DNA of 64,000 bases, from positions 124,001 to 188,000 of the forward strand of contig NZ_BDAX01000012.1 in NCBI RefSeq assembly GCF_001612665.1, read 5' to 3'. Position 1 is the stretch's first letter. The number at the start of each line of letters is the position of its first letter. The notes below the pieces were generated by a model. That model made no database searches and was not told the DNA's origin. It worked only from the letters and a program-made list of their open reading frames with translations. Below, piece after piece: positions 8,416-17,179 of this stretch. Position numbers and translations under genes: made by a program. Source of the DNA: Nocardia alba NBRC 108234. GTDB lineage: Bacteria; Actinomycetota; Actinomycetes; Mycobacteriales; Mycobacteriaceae.

Positions 8416-10007
8416 CCCTGTCCCCGGAGCTGTTGCCCGCCATCGCCGCACTGCCTGTGCTGGTTCCGCTGCTCGCCGCCGCGGCGACGCTGGTGTTCGG
8501 CCGCCGCCCCCGACTCCAGGCGATCATCACGCTCACGGCCCTGTCGGCGGTGCTGGTGATCAGCGGGTTGCTGCTGTATCTCGCCGACCGCGACGGCACC
8601 ACCGCCGTGCAGGTGGGCGGCTGGCCCACCCCGATCGGCATCACGTTGGTGGTCGACCGGCTCAGCGCCGCCATGCTGCTGGTCTCGGCCTTCGTCCTGC
8701 TCTTGGTGTCGATCTACGGTGCGGGACAGAACATCTCCGACGGCGACGAGCACCAGCCGACCTCGATCTACCGGCCCACCTACCTGATCCTGACCGCGGG
8801 TGTGTCGACCGCGTTCCTGGCCGGTGACCTGTTCAACCTGTTCGTCGGCTTCGAGGTCCTGCTCGTCGCCTCGTTCGTGCTGCTCACCGTGGGCGCCACC
8901 GAGGAGCGGATCCGCACCGGCATCGCCTATGTGATGGTGTCGATGGTGTCGTCGCTGATCTTCCTGATCGGCATCGGCCTCACCTACGCGGCGACCGGCA
9001 CCCTCAATCTCGCCCAACTGGCCGTGCGCCTGGAAGCGACACCCAGTGGCGTGCGCACCGCCTGCTACGCGGTGCTGCTCATCGCGTTCGGGATCAAGGC
9101 GGCGGTGTTCCCGCTGTCGAGCTGGCTGCCCGACTCCTACCCGACCGCGCCCGCGCCGGTCACCGCGGTGTTCGCGGGTCTGCTCACCAAAGTCGGTGTG
9201 TACGCGATCATCCGCACCCACACGCTCTGGTTTCCCGACGGCGCGTTCGATGACATCCTGCTGGTATGCGGACTGGCGACGATGCTCGTCGGCGTCCTCG
9301 GCGCTATCGCGCAGACCGATATCCGGCGTCTGCTCTCGTTCACCCTGATCAGCCATATCGGCTACATGGTGTTCGGGATCGGGCTCGCCACCACCGCGGG
9401 ACTCACCGGCGCGGTGTTCTATATCGCCCACCACATCCTGGTGCAGACCGCGCTGTTCCTCGCTGTCGGACTGATCGAACGCCAGGCCGGGTCGGTGTCG
9501 CTGCGCCGGATCGGCGGACTGGCGAGCGCCAGTCCGCTGCTGGGCGTGCTGTTCCTGGTCCCGGCCCTGAATCTCGGTGGTATCCCGCCGTTTTCCGGGT
9601 TCATCGGCAAGGTCGCGCTGCTGGAGGCGGGTGCCGCCGACGGCAGTGTATTGGCGTGGGTGCTGGTCGCGGGTTCGGTGATCACCAGCCTGCTCACGCT
9701 GTACGCGGTAGCCCGGGTGTGGAGCAAAGCGTTCTGGCGACCACGCGAAGACGCGCCGGAGGGCCATCTCACCGCCGCGAATCTGCCCACGCTGGTGGAG
9801 GATTCGACCGATGTGCACTACGAGGATCGCACCGATCCCGGCCGTATGCCGGTCCTGATGACGCTGGCCACCATCGGGCTCGTCTGCGCGGGACTCGCGC
9901 TCACGGTGTTCGCCGGGCCGGTTCTCGGCATCGCCGAACGCGCCGCCGACGACCTGCACGACCCGTCGGTCTACATCGACTCGGTCCTGGGCCCGGTGCT
10001 GCGATGA
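8412..10007 (+). CDS. mnhD: Na+/H+ antiporter subunit D (MrpD, NuoN/L-like)
   Basis: This is a 531-residue subunit with about 14 membrane segments and the proton-conducting antiporter fold. Family hallmarks include the membrane Glu and Lys helices (LFVGFEVLLVASFVLL; FGIKAAVFPLSSWLPDSYPT) and the segment TAVFAGLLTKVGVYAIIR. The GTG at 8412 overlaps the mnhC stop by 4 nt; longer versions of this frame extend into mnhC/mnhA and are not supported. The soluble loop near residues 435-470 is unusually acidic (EDAPEGH, EDSTDVHYEDRTDP). It works with subunit A as the two proton channels of the complex. Confidence 0.95.
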   Translation: MTLSPELLPAIAALPVLVPLLAAAATLVFGRRPRLQAIITLTALSAVLVISGLLLYLADRDGTTAVQVGGWPTPIGITLVVDRLSAAMLLVSAFVLLLVSIYGAGQNISDGDEHQPTSIYRPTYLILTAGVSTAFLAGDLFNLFVGFEVLLVASFVLLTVGATEERIRTGIAYVMVSMVSSLIFLIGIGLTYAATGTLNLAQLAVRLEATPSGVRTACYAVLLIAFGIKAAVFPLSSWLPDSYPTAPAPVTAVFAGLLTKVGVYAIIRTHTLWFPDGAFDDILLVCGLATMLVGVLGAIAQTDIRRLLSFTLISHIGYMVFGIGLATTAGLTGAVFYIAHHILVQTALFLAVGLIERQAGSVSLRRIGGLASASPLLGVLFLVPALNLGGIPPFSGFIGKVALLEAGAADGSVLAWVLVAGSVITSLLTLYAVARVWSKAFWRPREDAPEGHLTAANLPTLVEDSTDVHYEDRTDPGRMPVLMTLATIGLVCAGLALTVFAGPVLGIAERAADDLHDPSVYIDSVLGPVLR

Positions 10008-10558
10008 GCCGACTGATCAACCGCGACAACGCCCTTCGCATCGGCGTGCTGATCTGGCTCACCGCCGTCTGGATCGCGCTCTGGGGCGATCTGAGCCTGG
10101 CCAACACCTTCGCGGGCGTCGTCGTCGCACTGGTCGTGGTGTTCGCGTTGCCTCTGCCCCTGGTCCCCGTGGCCGGGCGCTTCCATCCGCTGTCGTTTCT
10201 CGAATTGATCGTTGTGGCCGGCTATTACGCGCTCGAATCGAGCTTTCAGGTGGCCTGGTTCGCGATCCGGCCCAGCGGACCGCCGGTCTCGGGCGTGCTC
10301 CGCGTGAATCTGGGCATCCAGTCCGATCTCGTGCTGGTGATATGCACCGACCTGCTCAACCTGATTCCCGGCACCATGGTCCTCGAACTCGATCGCGCGC
10401 GCTGTGTGGTCTATGTCCACGTCCTCGATGTGGGCAGCGACGAGGCGGTCGTGAAGTTCTACCGCATCACCCGGCGTCTGGAACATCTGATGATCATGGC
10501 CTTCGAACGACCGAGCGAGCGCCGCCGCGTCGAAACCCCACCGGAGGTGCAACCATGA
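10004..10558 (+). CDS. mnhE: Na+/H+ antiporter subunit E (MrpE)
   Basis: This 184-residue subunit has two or three N-terminal membrane helices and a cytoplasmic domain. The family motif LVICTDLLNLIPGTMVLEL and the following VYVHVLDVGS segment identify MrpE. The start lies in an ATGA overlap with mnhD and the end in an ATGA overlap with mnhF. Its upstream ORF extension to 9266 is out of frame with mnhD and is spurious. It is a structural subunit of the Mrp complex with no known catalytic residues. Confidence 0.94.
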   Translation: MSRLINRDNALRIGVLIWLTAVWIALWGDLSLANTFAGVVVALVVVFALPLPLVPVAGRFHPLSFLELIVVAGYYALESSFQVAWFAIRPSGPPVSGVLRVNLGIQSDLVLVICTDLLNLIPGTMVLELDRARCVVYVHVLDVGSDEAVVKFYRITRRLEHLMIMAFERPSERRRVETPPEVQP

Positions 10559-10815
10559 CCGTCGTCGCCGTCATCGCCGCTGTCCTGCTCACGGCCGCCG
10601 CGGTGATCACCAGCTACCGCGTCCTCGCCGGGCCGAGCACCCTCGACCGGGTCGTCGGGATCGATTCGCTGATGGCCATCGCCGCGTCCGGGCTCGCGGT
10701 CTGGGCTGCCTACAGCGGCGACACCACCGTGATCCCCGCGATCGTGGCGCTCGCGCTGGTCGGTTTCCTCGGCTCCGCCGCGGTGACCCGCTTCCGGGTG
10801 CGGGATGACCGATGA
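10555..10815 (+). CDS. mnhF: Na+/H+ antiporter subunit F (MrpF)
   Basis: This 86-residue membrane subunit has three predicted helices. The conserved segment YRVLAGPSTLDRVVGIDSL, with the invariant Asp in the DRV motif, marks MrpF. It has a GGAGG site upstream inside mnhE and ATGA overlaps at both ends. Confidence 0.94.
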   Translation: MTVVAVIAAVLLTAAAVITSYRVLAGPSTLDRVVGIDSLMAIAASGLAVWAAYSGDTTVIPAIVALALVGFLGSAAVTRFRVRDDR

Positions 10816-11114
10816 GCGTGTGGGAATGGGTTTCGGCGGTCCTGATCCTGACCGGCTGCGCGCTCGCGTTCACGGCGTCGATCGGCATCGTGCGCTTCCC
10901 CGACACCCTCACCCGCATGCACGCGGCCACGAAACCACAGGTGGTCGGCCTCATCCTGGTCCTCGTCGGCGCGGGTATCGACATCCGCGACGACGTCAAC
11001 GTCTGGATGCTCCTGCTCACCGGTCTGTTCACGGTCATCACCGCGCCGGTCATCGCCCATCTCATCGGCCGCACCGCCTACCGCGAACAACGCCACCGCG
11101 ATGGCCTCTTCTAG
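10812..11114 (+). CDS. mnhG: Na+/H+ antiporter subunit G (MrpG)
   Basis: This 100-residue last subunit of the Mrp operon has three membrane helices and the family motif GIVRFPDTLTRMHAATKPQV. The ATG overlaps the mnhF stop. Its own stop overlaps by 4 nt the end of the convergent PAP2-type gene, so no terminator fits between the two transcription units and their 3' ends must overlap. Confidence 0.95.
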   Translation: MSVWEWVSAVLILTGCALAFTASIGIVRFPDTLTRMHAATKPQVVGLILVLVGAGIDIRDDVNVWMLLLTGLFTVITAPVIAHLIGRTAYREQRHRDGLF

Positions 11115-12463
11115 ATAGCGGGCGTCGCGATTCGCTCGATGGCCGGTGCGGGCGCGGTGGCGAACCAGGTGTTGTGGAAGGCGATAGCGACCCCGGCCAG
11201 CAGCCCGATGACGATCGCACCCGCGACCACCGGATACTCCGACATCGGCACCGCCAGATACCGGTAGGACAGCAGCAGCCCCGCGAACACCGCCGCCCCG
11301 AAGCCGACCAGCCCGATCCGGAAACCGCCCCAACCCCGCTCGGGCGCGCGCAGCGCCGATTCGACGGTCAGGCACAGCACCGCGCCCGCCACCAGATCCA
11401 CGCCGTAGTGATAGCCGAATCCCAGTGTCGCGGTGACCGTGGCGGCCAGCCAGAACGCCCCGCCCCAGCGCATCCAGACCGGGGCTCGGGACCCGTCGAC
11501 ATCGCGGCGGGTGTGGATGAACAGCGACAGCGCCCACGCGGTATGCATCGAGGGCATGCAGTTGCGCGGGGTGAACTCGTCGAAGGTCAGCGCGGCCGGG
11601 TTCGAGCCCAGCGGTGGCATCGCGGCGGGCCAGAAATTGCCCACCTGGAAACCGTGCCCGTCGGCGCCGAACGCGAACATCGGCCCGACGATCGGGAACA
11701 GCACATAGAACAGCGGCCCGACCAGACCGAGCACCAGGAAGGTGCGCACCAGATAGTGGCTCGGCCACTGCCCGGTGGTGACCACCTTGCGCAACTGCCA
11801 CACCGCCACCGCGATCGCGGCCACCGGCAGCTCGATGTAGACCCAGTGCAGCACCGCGTACACCTCGGGCCCGAGCACATCCAGCACCCGCCCGACGACC
11901 CACGACGGGTCACCGAGCGCGTGATCGGCGAGGAGCGCGTATTCGTCGAACACCGTGGGTCGCATCGCCGAAGTCAGGTGCAACCACACGTCACCGACCT
12001 TGGTGGCCAGCACCAGCAGCGCGCCGAGCGCGACTGCCTTCAGCGCGTCGGCGCGCTCGCGCCCCCGCCACCGCACTGCCGCGACGACGGCCAGCGCGGC
12101 CAGCACGATCGTCGGCCCGTTGCCGACGGTGAACGGCTTGCCGTCGATGAGTCGCAGCGCCACCCAGACCGCATCGATCCCGATCGCGGCGGCCAGCGCC
12201 AACACGCGGCGGCGCGTGGAGATCCCGACGAGCGCGAGGATCAACCCCGCCCATGGCACCGACATCGATTTGGGCGTACCGACGAAGTCACGAGCCAGGC
12301 TGGCGAGCGGTCCATCGAAGCCACTGACCGAGGCGACGATCTGTAATCCCACCAGCAGCGCGAGCACTGCGCCCACCCCGACGACGGCGAGTACGCGCGG
12401 TTCACGCAGACGCGTACCGAGGTCTGCACCCCCCGCAACGGCGCGCGGATATTCGACAAGCAT
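11111..12463 (-). CDS. PAP2-superfamily membrane phosphatase/transferase
   Basis: This 450-residue protein has around 10-12 membrane segments. The C-terminal half carries the PAP2/Aur1-type catalytic motifs: NCMPSMHTAWALSL (the PSMH box) and, some 60 residues later, GYHYGVDLVAG, with the catalytic His and Asp. The known family reactions are removal of phosphate from lipid phosphates or transfer of a phospho-head group to a lipid acceptor at the outer face of the membrane; the substrate here cannot be deduced. The N-terminal half adds further helices (LAVVGVGAVLALLVGL). The start is an ATG giving MLVEYPRAV. The gene is separated from the YbdK gene by 50 bp on the same strand. Confidence 0.85.
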   Translation of the reverse strand: MLVEYPRAVAGGADLGTRLREPRVLAVVGVGAVLALLVGLQIVASVSGFDGPLASLARDFVGTPKSMSVPWAGLILALVGISTRRRVLALAAAIGIDAVWVALRLIDGKPFTVGNGPTIVLAALAVVAAVRWRGRERADALKAVALGALLVLATKVGDVWLHLTSAMRPTVFDEYALLADHALGDPSWVVGRVLDVLGPEVYAVLHWVYIELPVAAIAVAVWQLRKVVTTGQWPSHYLVRTFLVLGLVGPLFYVLFPIVGPMFAFGADGHGFQVGNFWPAAMPPLGSNPAALTFDEFTPRNCMPSMHTAWALSLFIHTRRDVDGSRAPVWMRWGGAFWLAATVTATLGFGYHYGVDLVAGAVLCLTVESALRAPERGWGGFRIGLVGFGAAVFAGLLLSYRYLAVPMSEYPVVAGAIVIGLLAGVAIAFHNTWFATAPAPAIERIATPAI

Positions 12464-12513
12464 CCAGCCATCGTAAACGGCGGGTTAACGCCATATCCCT
12501 GGGTAGCTGAACG

Positions 12514-13656
12514 CTACTGATCCAGCTCGCGTACCAGCGCGTCGACGACCGCCACCATATCGCCCTGTGTCTGCGCGGCGACACGGCGTTGTCGCTGGTA
12601 GGAGGCACCGTGCCGGGGAATATCCGCCACCGCGGCCAACTCGTCGGCACAGCCGAGGCGCTTCGCGGTCGGCTCGAGCCGGGTGAGCAGATCCATCAGA
12701 TCGTCGGTGACCAATCGCTCATTGCTGGCGTCGTCGACGATCACGATCGCGTCGAGCCCGTAGCGCGCGGCGCGCCATTTGTTCTCTTGCACATGCCATG
12801 GCGGCAACGTCGGCAGTTCCTCGCCGTTCTCGAGCCGCTGATCCAGGTCGACGATCAGGCAGTGGATCAGCGCGGCCACCGAGGCCAGTTCGGCGCGGCT
12901 GGACAGCCCGTCGCACACGCGTACCTCGATGGTGCCCCACTTGGGCGCGGGCCGGATGTCCCAGTGCATGCCGCCGAGTTGTTCGAACACACCGGTTTTC
13001 ATCTGATCGTGCGCGAAACCCTCGAACTGGCGCCAGTTCTCGAACTGGAACGGCAGGCCCGCGGTCGGCAACTGCTGGAACATCAGCGCCCGGTTGCTGG
13101 CGTAGCCGGTGTCGTCGCCGGACCACATCGGCGAGGACGCCGACAGCGCGAGCAGATGCGGATACGACAGCAGCAGCGAGTTCAGGATCGGAAAGACCTT
13201 GTCCCGGTGCGACACTCCCACGTGCACGTGGACACCCCAGATGAGCATCTGACGGCCCCACCACTGGGTGCGTTCGATCAGTTCGTCGTAATGCGGTGAG
13301 CGCGTGAGCTGTTGGGCCGACCACGCCGCGAACGGGTGGGTGCCCGCGCAGAACAGGTCGACCCCGAGCGGATCGGCCGCGCGCCGCACCGCGTTCATGG
13401 TGCCGTGCAGATCCTCGACCGCGCCACCGACCGTGTCGTGCACGCCGGTAACCAGTTCGACCGTGTTGCGCAGCAACTCCTTGGTGACCTGCTGGGTGCC
13501 GTCGTGGGCGCGCAGATCACCGACGGCGTCGAAGACCGCGGAGGCGGTATTGGACAGGTCGCGCGTCACCTTGTCGACGAGCGCGATCTCCCACTCGATG
13601 CCGATGGTCGGCCGGGGCGAACCAGGAAACGGAACCGGCTGGAATGCCCCGGCCAT
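12514..13656 (-). CDS. Carboxylate-amine ligase, YbdK/glutamate-cysteine ligase type 2 family
   Basis: This 380-residue soluble enzyme matches the Rv0433 position and family. Motifs include TIGIEWEIALVD at the N-terminus (ATP-grasp-like GCS2 fold, with a metal-binding Glu), AGTHPFAAWSAQQLT, and WGVHVHVGVSHRD in mid-protein. Family members join glutamate to an amine such as cysteine with ATP hydrolysis. As actinomycetes use mycothiol rather than glutathione, the true substrate is uncertain. It lies 13 bp downstream of sodC on the same strand, so both are probably cotranscribed and may serve the oxidative-stress response. Confidence 0.88.
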   Translation of the reverse strand: MAGAFQPVPFPGSPRPTIGIEWEIALVDKVTRDLSNTASAVFDAVGDLRAHDGTQQVTKELLRNTVELVTGVHDTVGGAVEDLHGTMNAVRRAADPLGVDLFCAGTHPFAAWSAQQLTRSPHYDELIERTQWWGRQMLIWGVHVHVGVSHRDKVFPILNSLLLSYPHLLALSASSPMWSGDDTGYASNRALMFQQLPTAGLPFQFENWRQFEGFAHDQMKTGVFEQLGGMHWDIRPAPKWGTIEVRVCDGLSSRAELASVAALIHCLIVDLDQRLENGEELPTLPPWHVQENKWRAARYGLDAIVIVDDASNERLVTDDLMDLLTRLEPTAKRLGCADELAAVADIPRHGASYQRQRRVAAQTQGDMVAVVDALVRELDQ

Positions 13657-13669
13657 GGGATGTGTCTCG

Positions 13670-14365
13670 CTAACCGACGACGCCGCACGCCACCCGGGCG
13701 CCCGCGTCGCCGGTGTTCAGCGTGGTCTCGTCCGGTCCGGTGCCACCCTCACGCGTGTAGCGCGACGGGATGTTGCCGAAGTTGTCGGCACCGGCGTGGA
13801 TGATCAGCGCCTTGCCCTTGACGTTGTCGAGGGTGACCGTGTCGGTCCGGGTGACCAGCTTCGCGGTGCCGTCGGCGTTGACCTGCAGCGAGGTGAGGTC
13901 ACCGCTGGCCGGGTGCGCGGTGGCACCGCCGACCTGCAGATGTCCACCGGCCGAGGCGAAGTCGCCCTCGCAGGTGCCGTTCTGGTGGAAGTGCAGCCCG
14001 TGGAAGCCCGGCGTCAGACCGCGCGCCTCGACGGTGACGACCAGGTGGTTACCCTCCTGGACGACGGTCGCGGTGCCCACCTCGGCGCCCGCGCCGTTCT
14101 TGAGCGAGGTCTTCAGACCGCCCGCCACGCCACCGTGGTCGTCGCCGTGGCCGGGGGCCGCGGACTGCGACGACGCGGCGTGACCGCCACCGTGGCCGCC
14201 GCTTTCGCCCGCGGGTGCGGGTGAGCTGGTCCACACCGGCGGCGTGGTGCCCTTGACGTCACTCGACTCCTGGCTGTTGGTGCAGGCAACGAGCCCGAAC
14301 GCGGCGACCGCGAGCACCGGGGTCACAATGCGCCAGGACGGGCGACGAGTTGTCGACGTGGCCAT
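13670..14365 (-). CDS. sodC: Superoxide dismutase [Cu-Zn] family, lipoprotein
   Basis: This 231-residue secreted enzyme converts superoxide to hydrogen peroxide and oxygen outside the membrane. The start at MATSTTRRPSW was chosen because it follows AAGGAG and gives a lipobox GLVAC with Cys28. A Gly/His/Pro-rich linker precedes the SOD domain (about 85-231), with copper ligands in GLHFHQNGTC, the bridging-position AGGH, HPASGDL, and a C-terminal copper His in ALIIHAGADNF. The Cys pair (NGTC and VACGV) fits the family disulfide. The M. tuberculosis SodC is reported to bind copper but not zinc; whether this one keeps zinc needs structural alignment. It shares the Rv0431-Rv0433 gene order. Confidence 0.93.
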   Translation of the reverse strand: MATSTTRRPSWRIVTPVLAVAAFGLVACTNSQESSDVKGTTPPVWTSSPAPAGESGGHGGGHAASSQSAAPGHGDDHGGVAGGLKTSLKNGAGAEVGTATVVQEGNHLVVTVEARGLTPGFHGLHFHQNGTCEGDFASAGGHLQVGGATAHPASGDLTSLQVNADGTAKLVTRTDTVTLDNVKGKALIIHAGADNFGNIPSRYTREGGTGPDETTLNTGDAGARVACGVVG

Positions 14366-14454
14366 CAGGGGACTCCTTATCGGACTGGGGCTATACCGCT
14401 CAAGATGATGCCACAGCGGCGACACGACCTACGGCACCGCGTGCCGCGCCTGGT

Positions 14455-15015
14455 TCAGCGACCGGTCAGCACGACAACGACACCCGGCGAGGTGTCGCCC
14501 GACTTGGGCACGACCGTTCCGCCGACCTGCTCGGCGATCTCGGTGGCGGCGGCCTTGTCGCGCGCGCCGCCGCCGTAGTACACGGTGGTGGTGGTCAGGT
14601 TCTCGCCGTTGTAGTTGCCGGTGCTCACGTTGGTCCAGCCCGCGGTGGTCAGTTCGCTCGCGGTGCGCGCGGCCAGGCCGACCACCAGGCTGTTGTTCAG
14701 CACCCGCACCGAGACAGTCTGATCCGTGCCGCCCGTCGCGGGTGTCGTGGCGGAGGTCGTAGGCGCCACCGACGTCGTGGTGGTGGTTGTGGTCGGGGCG
14801 GCGGCCACGCTGGTGGTCTTCGGCGCGGGTGTGGTGGCGGGCGCCTGCGCGACCGCGCTGGAGGTGGTGGTCTCCGGTTCCGCGTCGGCGGCCACGGCGT
14901 CGGAGTTCGACAGCGACATCGCACCCAGACCTGCGAAGACAATGGCCAGCGCGATCAACACCATCGCCAGCGCGCGCAACGGCGGGCCGCCGGGAGTCGG
15001 GTTCGGGTTGCTCAC
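14455..15015 (-). CDS. LytR C-terminal domain membrane protein (VirR/Rv0431-like)
   Basis: This 186-residue protein has one membrane helix near the N-terminus (ALAMVLIALAIVFAGLGAM, about 14-32), a long Ala/Thr-rich linker (about 43-95), and a C-terminal LytR_C domain (VSVRVLNNSLVVGLAARTASELTTAGW). The position next to sodC matches Rv0431, known as VirR, which affects vesicle release and cell-envelope remodelling in M. tuberculosis. LytR_C domains occur on LytR-CpsA-Psr ligases, but no catalytic LCP domain is present here, so it probably acts as a partner protein at the envelope. Confidence 0.87.
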   Translation of the reverse strand: MSNPNPTPGGPPLRALAMVLIALAIVFAGLGAMSLSNSDAVAADAEPETTTSSAVAQAPATTPAPKTTSVAAAPTTTTTTTSVAPTTSATTPATGGTDQTVSVRVLNNSLVVGLAARTASELTTAGWTNVSTGNYNGENLTTTTVYYGGGARDKAAATEIAEQVGGTVVPKSGDTSPGVVVVLTGR

Positions 15016-15057
15016 CCGCCCAACCCTAGACCCAAACGAGAGTGTGTGGCCGTCATG

Positions 15058-15372
15058 TCAGACCTGGAAACCGAGTTTGCGGGCGGCACGCGACTTCTGC
15101 CTGCTCGCTCGTAGTCGGCGCAGCCGCTTGACCAGCATCGGATCGGCGGCCAGCGCCGCGTCGGAGTCGACGATGGCGTTGAGGACCTGGTAGTACCTGG
15201 TGGCCGACATGGCGAACAGTTCACGGATCGCGTCTTCCTTGGCGCCGGCGTATTTCCACCATTTGCGCTCGAAGTCCAGGATGTCGAGTTCGCGACGACT
15301 CAGACCGGCGCTCTCGTCGGCGGCCGAATCCTGTTCGCCCGCCGCGATGTGCTGAGCTGCTGCGCCGTCCAT
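15058..15372 (-). CDS. DUF3263 family protein (Rv0430-like)
   Basis: This 104-residue protein has a start at MDGAAAQH, chosen for the GAGGGAG site just upstream. The core SRRELDILDFERKWWKYAG, followed by KEDAIRELFAMSATRYYQVLN, looks like a helix-turn-helix fold, and the C-terminus is rich in Arg and Lys (RLRRLRASRQKSRAARK), which suggests DNA or RNA binding. Its function is unknown to me. It lies just upstream of the VirR-like gene on the same strand, and divergent from def. Confidence 0.86.
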   Translation of the reverse strand: MDGAAAQHIAAGEQDSAADESAGLSRRELDILDFERKWWKYAGAKEDAIRELFAMSATRYYQVLNAIVDSDAALAADPMLVKRLRRLRASRQKSRAARKLGFQV

Positions 15373-15543
15373 CTTGCTCCCTCGCCGAGTATCACGAGAT
15401 GGGTAGATACCGCCGTCATTCAACCACGGCTCGGCCCGATCCCTCGACCCATGTCACGGTGTGTTGACTGAAGGCCAGTAGGGTGGCGCGGCCCACAGGG
15501 GTCCGCCGATCGCCCGCCCACGCCAGCGGCGATAATGGCGAGC

Positions 15544-16131
15544 ATGGCAATTCTCCCGATCGTGATCGTCGGTGACCCCGTTCTCCACAACCCCACCGCG
15601 AAGGTGACGGAGACCCCCGCGGAGCTGGCCGAGCTCATCGCGGATATGTACGACACTCTCGCCGAGTCCAAGGGTGTCGGCCTGGCCGCCAATCAGGTCG
15701 GCGTCGGCAAGCGGCTCTTCGTCTACGACTGCCCGGACTTCGACGCCACCGGCAACCCTCTGCGCCGCAAGGGCGTGGTGGTGAACCCGGTGCTGGAGAC
15801 CTCGGAGATCCCCGAGACCATGCCCGACCCCGATGACGACGAGGAAGGCTGCCTGTCGGTCCCCGGCGAGCAGTTCCCGACCGGTCGCGCGGACTGGGCC
15901 AAGGTCACCGGGACCGACGCGGACGGCGAGCCCGTGGAACTGGAGGGCACCGGCTTCTTCGCGCGCATGCTCCAGCACGAGGTGGGCCACCTCGACGGCT
16001 TCCTCTACGTCGACGTGCTGATCGGCCGCAATGCCCGCGCCGCCAAGAAGGCGATCAAGCGAAACGGCTGGGGCACACCAGGTCTGAGCTGGATCCCGGG
16101 CACCGTTCCCGATCCCTTCGGTCATGACTGA
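15544..16131 (+). CDS. def: Peptide deformylase
   Basis: This 195-residue metalloenzyme removes the formyl group from the N-terminal methionine of new proteins. The three family motifs are complete: [19 protein letters not shown] (Cys metal ligand) and QHEVGHLDG (two His ligands and the catalytic Glu). The ATG at 15544 was preferred over 15535 because the family begins at MAxxPIxIVGDPVL. The C-terminal extension after residue 160 ([16 protein letters not shown]) is typical of actinobacterial type I enzymes. It is divergent from the DUF3263 gene and runs into the GNAT gene. Confidence 0.96.
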   Translation: MAILPIVIVGDPVLHNPTAKVTETPAELAELIADMYDTLAESKGVGLAANQVGVGKRLFVYDCPDFDATGNPLRRKGVVVNPVLETSEIPETMPDPDDDEEGCLSVPGEQFPTGRADWAKVTGTDADGEPVELEGTGFFARMLQHEVGHLDGFLYVDVLIGRNARAAKKAIKRNGWGTPGLSWIPGTVPDPFGHD

Positions 16132-16200
16132 GAGATGGCGGCCTGCGCCGCGGTTCTCGTCGCACCCTCCGGTCGGTCCAGATCGAGGCGGCCGAGAACA

Positions 16201-17151
16201 ATGATCCCCCTGGGTCGCCGGGTGGTGATGCGATATCAGCTGCCTGCGGGTTATCCCCAGCCGCTCACCGATGTGATCGGCGAACTGGTCTCGATGACGC
16301 CGCCGTCGGTGCGGACCGCGGAGGGCGAGCTGGTCTCGGTGGCCGCTGATCGCGTTGTCGCGTTGAAAGCGCTGGGGCCCAGGCCCATTCGGACCAAGGA
16401 GATCCGTTCACTGGAGACCGCGGCGGCCATGGCCTGGCCGGGCAGCGCGCATCTGTGGATCGACGGCTGGCTGGCGCGAGCGGGCAACGGCTACACCGGG
16501 CGCGCGAATTCGGCTGTGCCGCTGGGTGAGTCGGGTATGCCCGCGGTGTTGTCGATCGACACCATGCGCAAGATCGCGGACTGGTACACCAGTCAGGAGC
16601 TGCCGCTGCTGCTGCAACTGCCCGACCGGCTCGCCCCCGTCCCGCCGACCTGGAACACCTGGAACGAGACCGTGGTACTCGGTCTCGACATCGCGAATTT
16701 CGTGCTGCCGCAAGGACCGTCGATGGTACGCATCGCCGACGAACCGGAGCAGGGCTGGCTGCGGACACACCGCTACCGCGGCGAGATACCCGTCGACCCG
16801 GCAGTGCGCGAACCGGACCGGGCAGTGCTCACCTCGGTGCTTGACGGTGTGCTCGGCTTCGCCTCGCTCGGCCTGCCCGAGCCCCTTTCCATCGGCCGGG
16901 GCGCGGTGACCACCGCCTCGGACGGCCGACGCTGGATCGGGCTCACCTGCGTGGCCGTGGCGGCCGCGCACCGCCGTAACGGACTCGGCGCGCTGCTGTG
17001 CGCCGAACTGATCCGGTGGGGTGCCGAACAGGGCGCGACCCACGCGTACGTCCAGGTGGCGGTGGGCAACTCCGGCGCCATCGCCCTCTACCGCGAACTC
17101 GGCTTCATCGAACACCACGCCTACCGCTACGCCGCCCCCCAAAGCCAGTAA
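16201..17151 (+). CDS. GNAT-family acetyltransferase (CG3035/Rv0428c type)
   Basis: This protein is about 316 residues long from the ATG at 16201; an ATG at 16135 would add 22 Arg-rich residues that do not resemble the family start. The N-terminal segment LGRRVVMRYQLP forms a small beta domain typical of this group. The GNAT core lies in the last 90 residues, with the acetyl-CoA loop VAAAHRRNGLGALLCAEL and the terminal VGNSGAIALYRELGFIEHH. The family has been linked to N-acetylglutamate synthesis in Corynebacterium (arginine pathway); that assignment is by family only. It sits between def and xthA as in M. tuberculosis. Confidence 0.86.
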   Translation: MIPLGRRVVMRYQLPAGYPQPLTDVIGELVSMTPPSVRTAEGELVSVAADRVVALKALGPRPIRTKEIRSLETAAAMAWPGSAHLWIDGWLARAGNGYTGRANSAVPLGESGMPAVLSIDTMRKIADWYTSQELPLLLQLPDRLAPVPPTWNTWNETVVLGLDIANFVLPQGPSMVRIADEPEQGWLRTHRYRGEIPVDPAVREPDRAVLTSVLDGVLGFASLGLPEPLSIGRGAVTTASDGRRWIGLTCVAVAAAHRRNGLGALLCAELIRWGAEQGATHAYVQVAVGNSGAIALYRELGFIEHHAYRYAAPQSQ

Positions 17152-17179
17152 CACAGCTCCCGAGAGGACCAGCGCGCTC

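Noticed and set aside
8325..9959. 544-codon open frame antisense to mnhD
   Set aside because: Low-complexity Arg/Glu/Gln/His composition, no start context; mnhD has clear family motifs in the opposite strand.
16135..16200. Longer N-terminus for the GNAT protein from ATG 16135
   Set aside because: The extra 22 residues are Arg-rich and do not match the family start; ATG 16201 gives the expected LGRRVVMRY opening.
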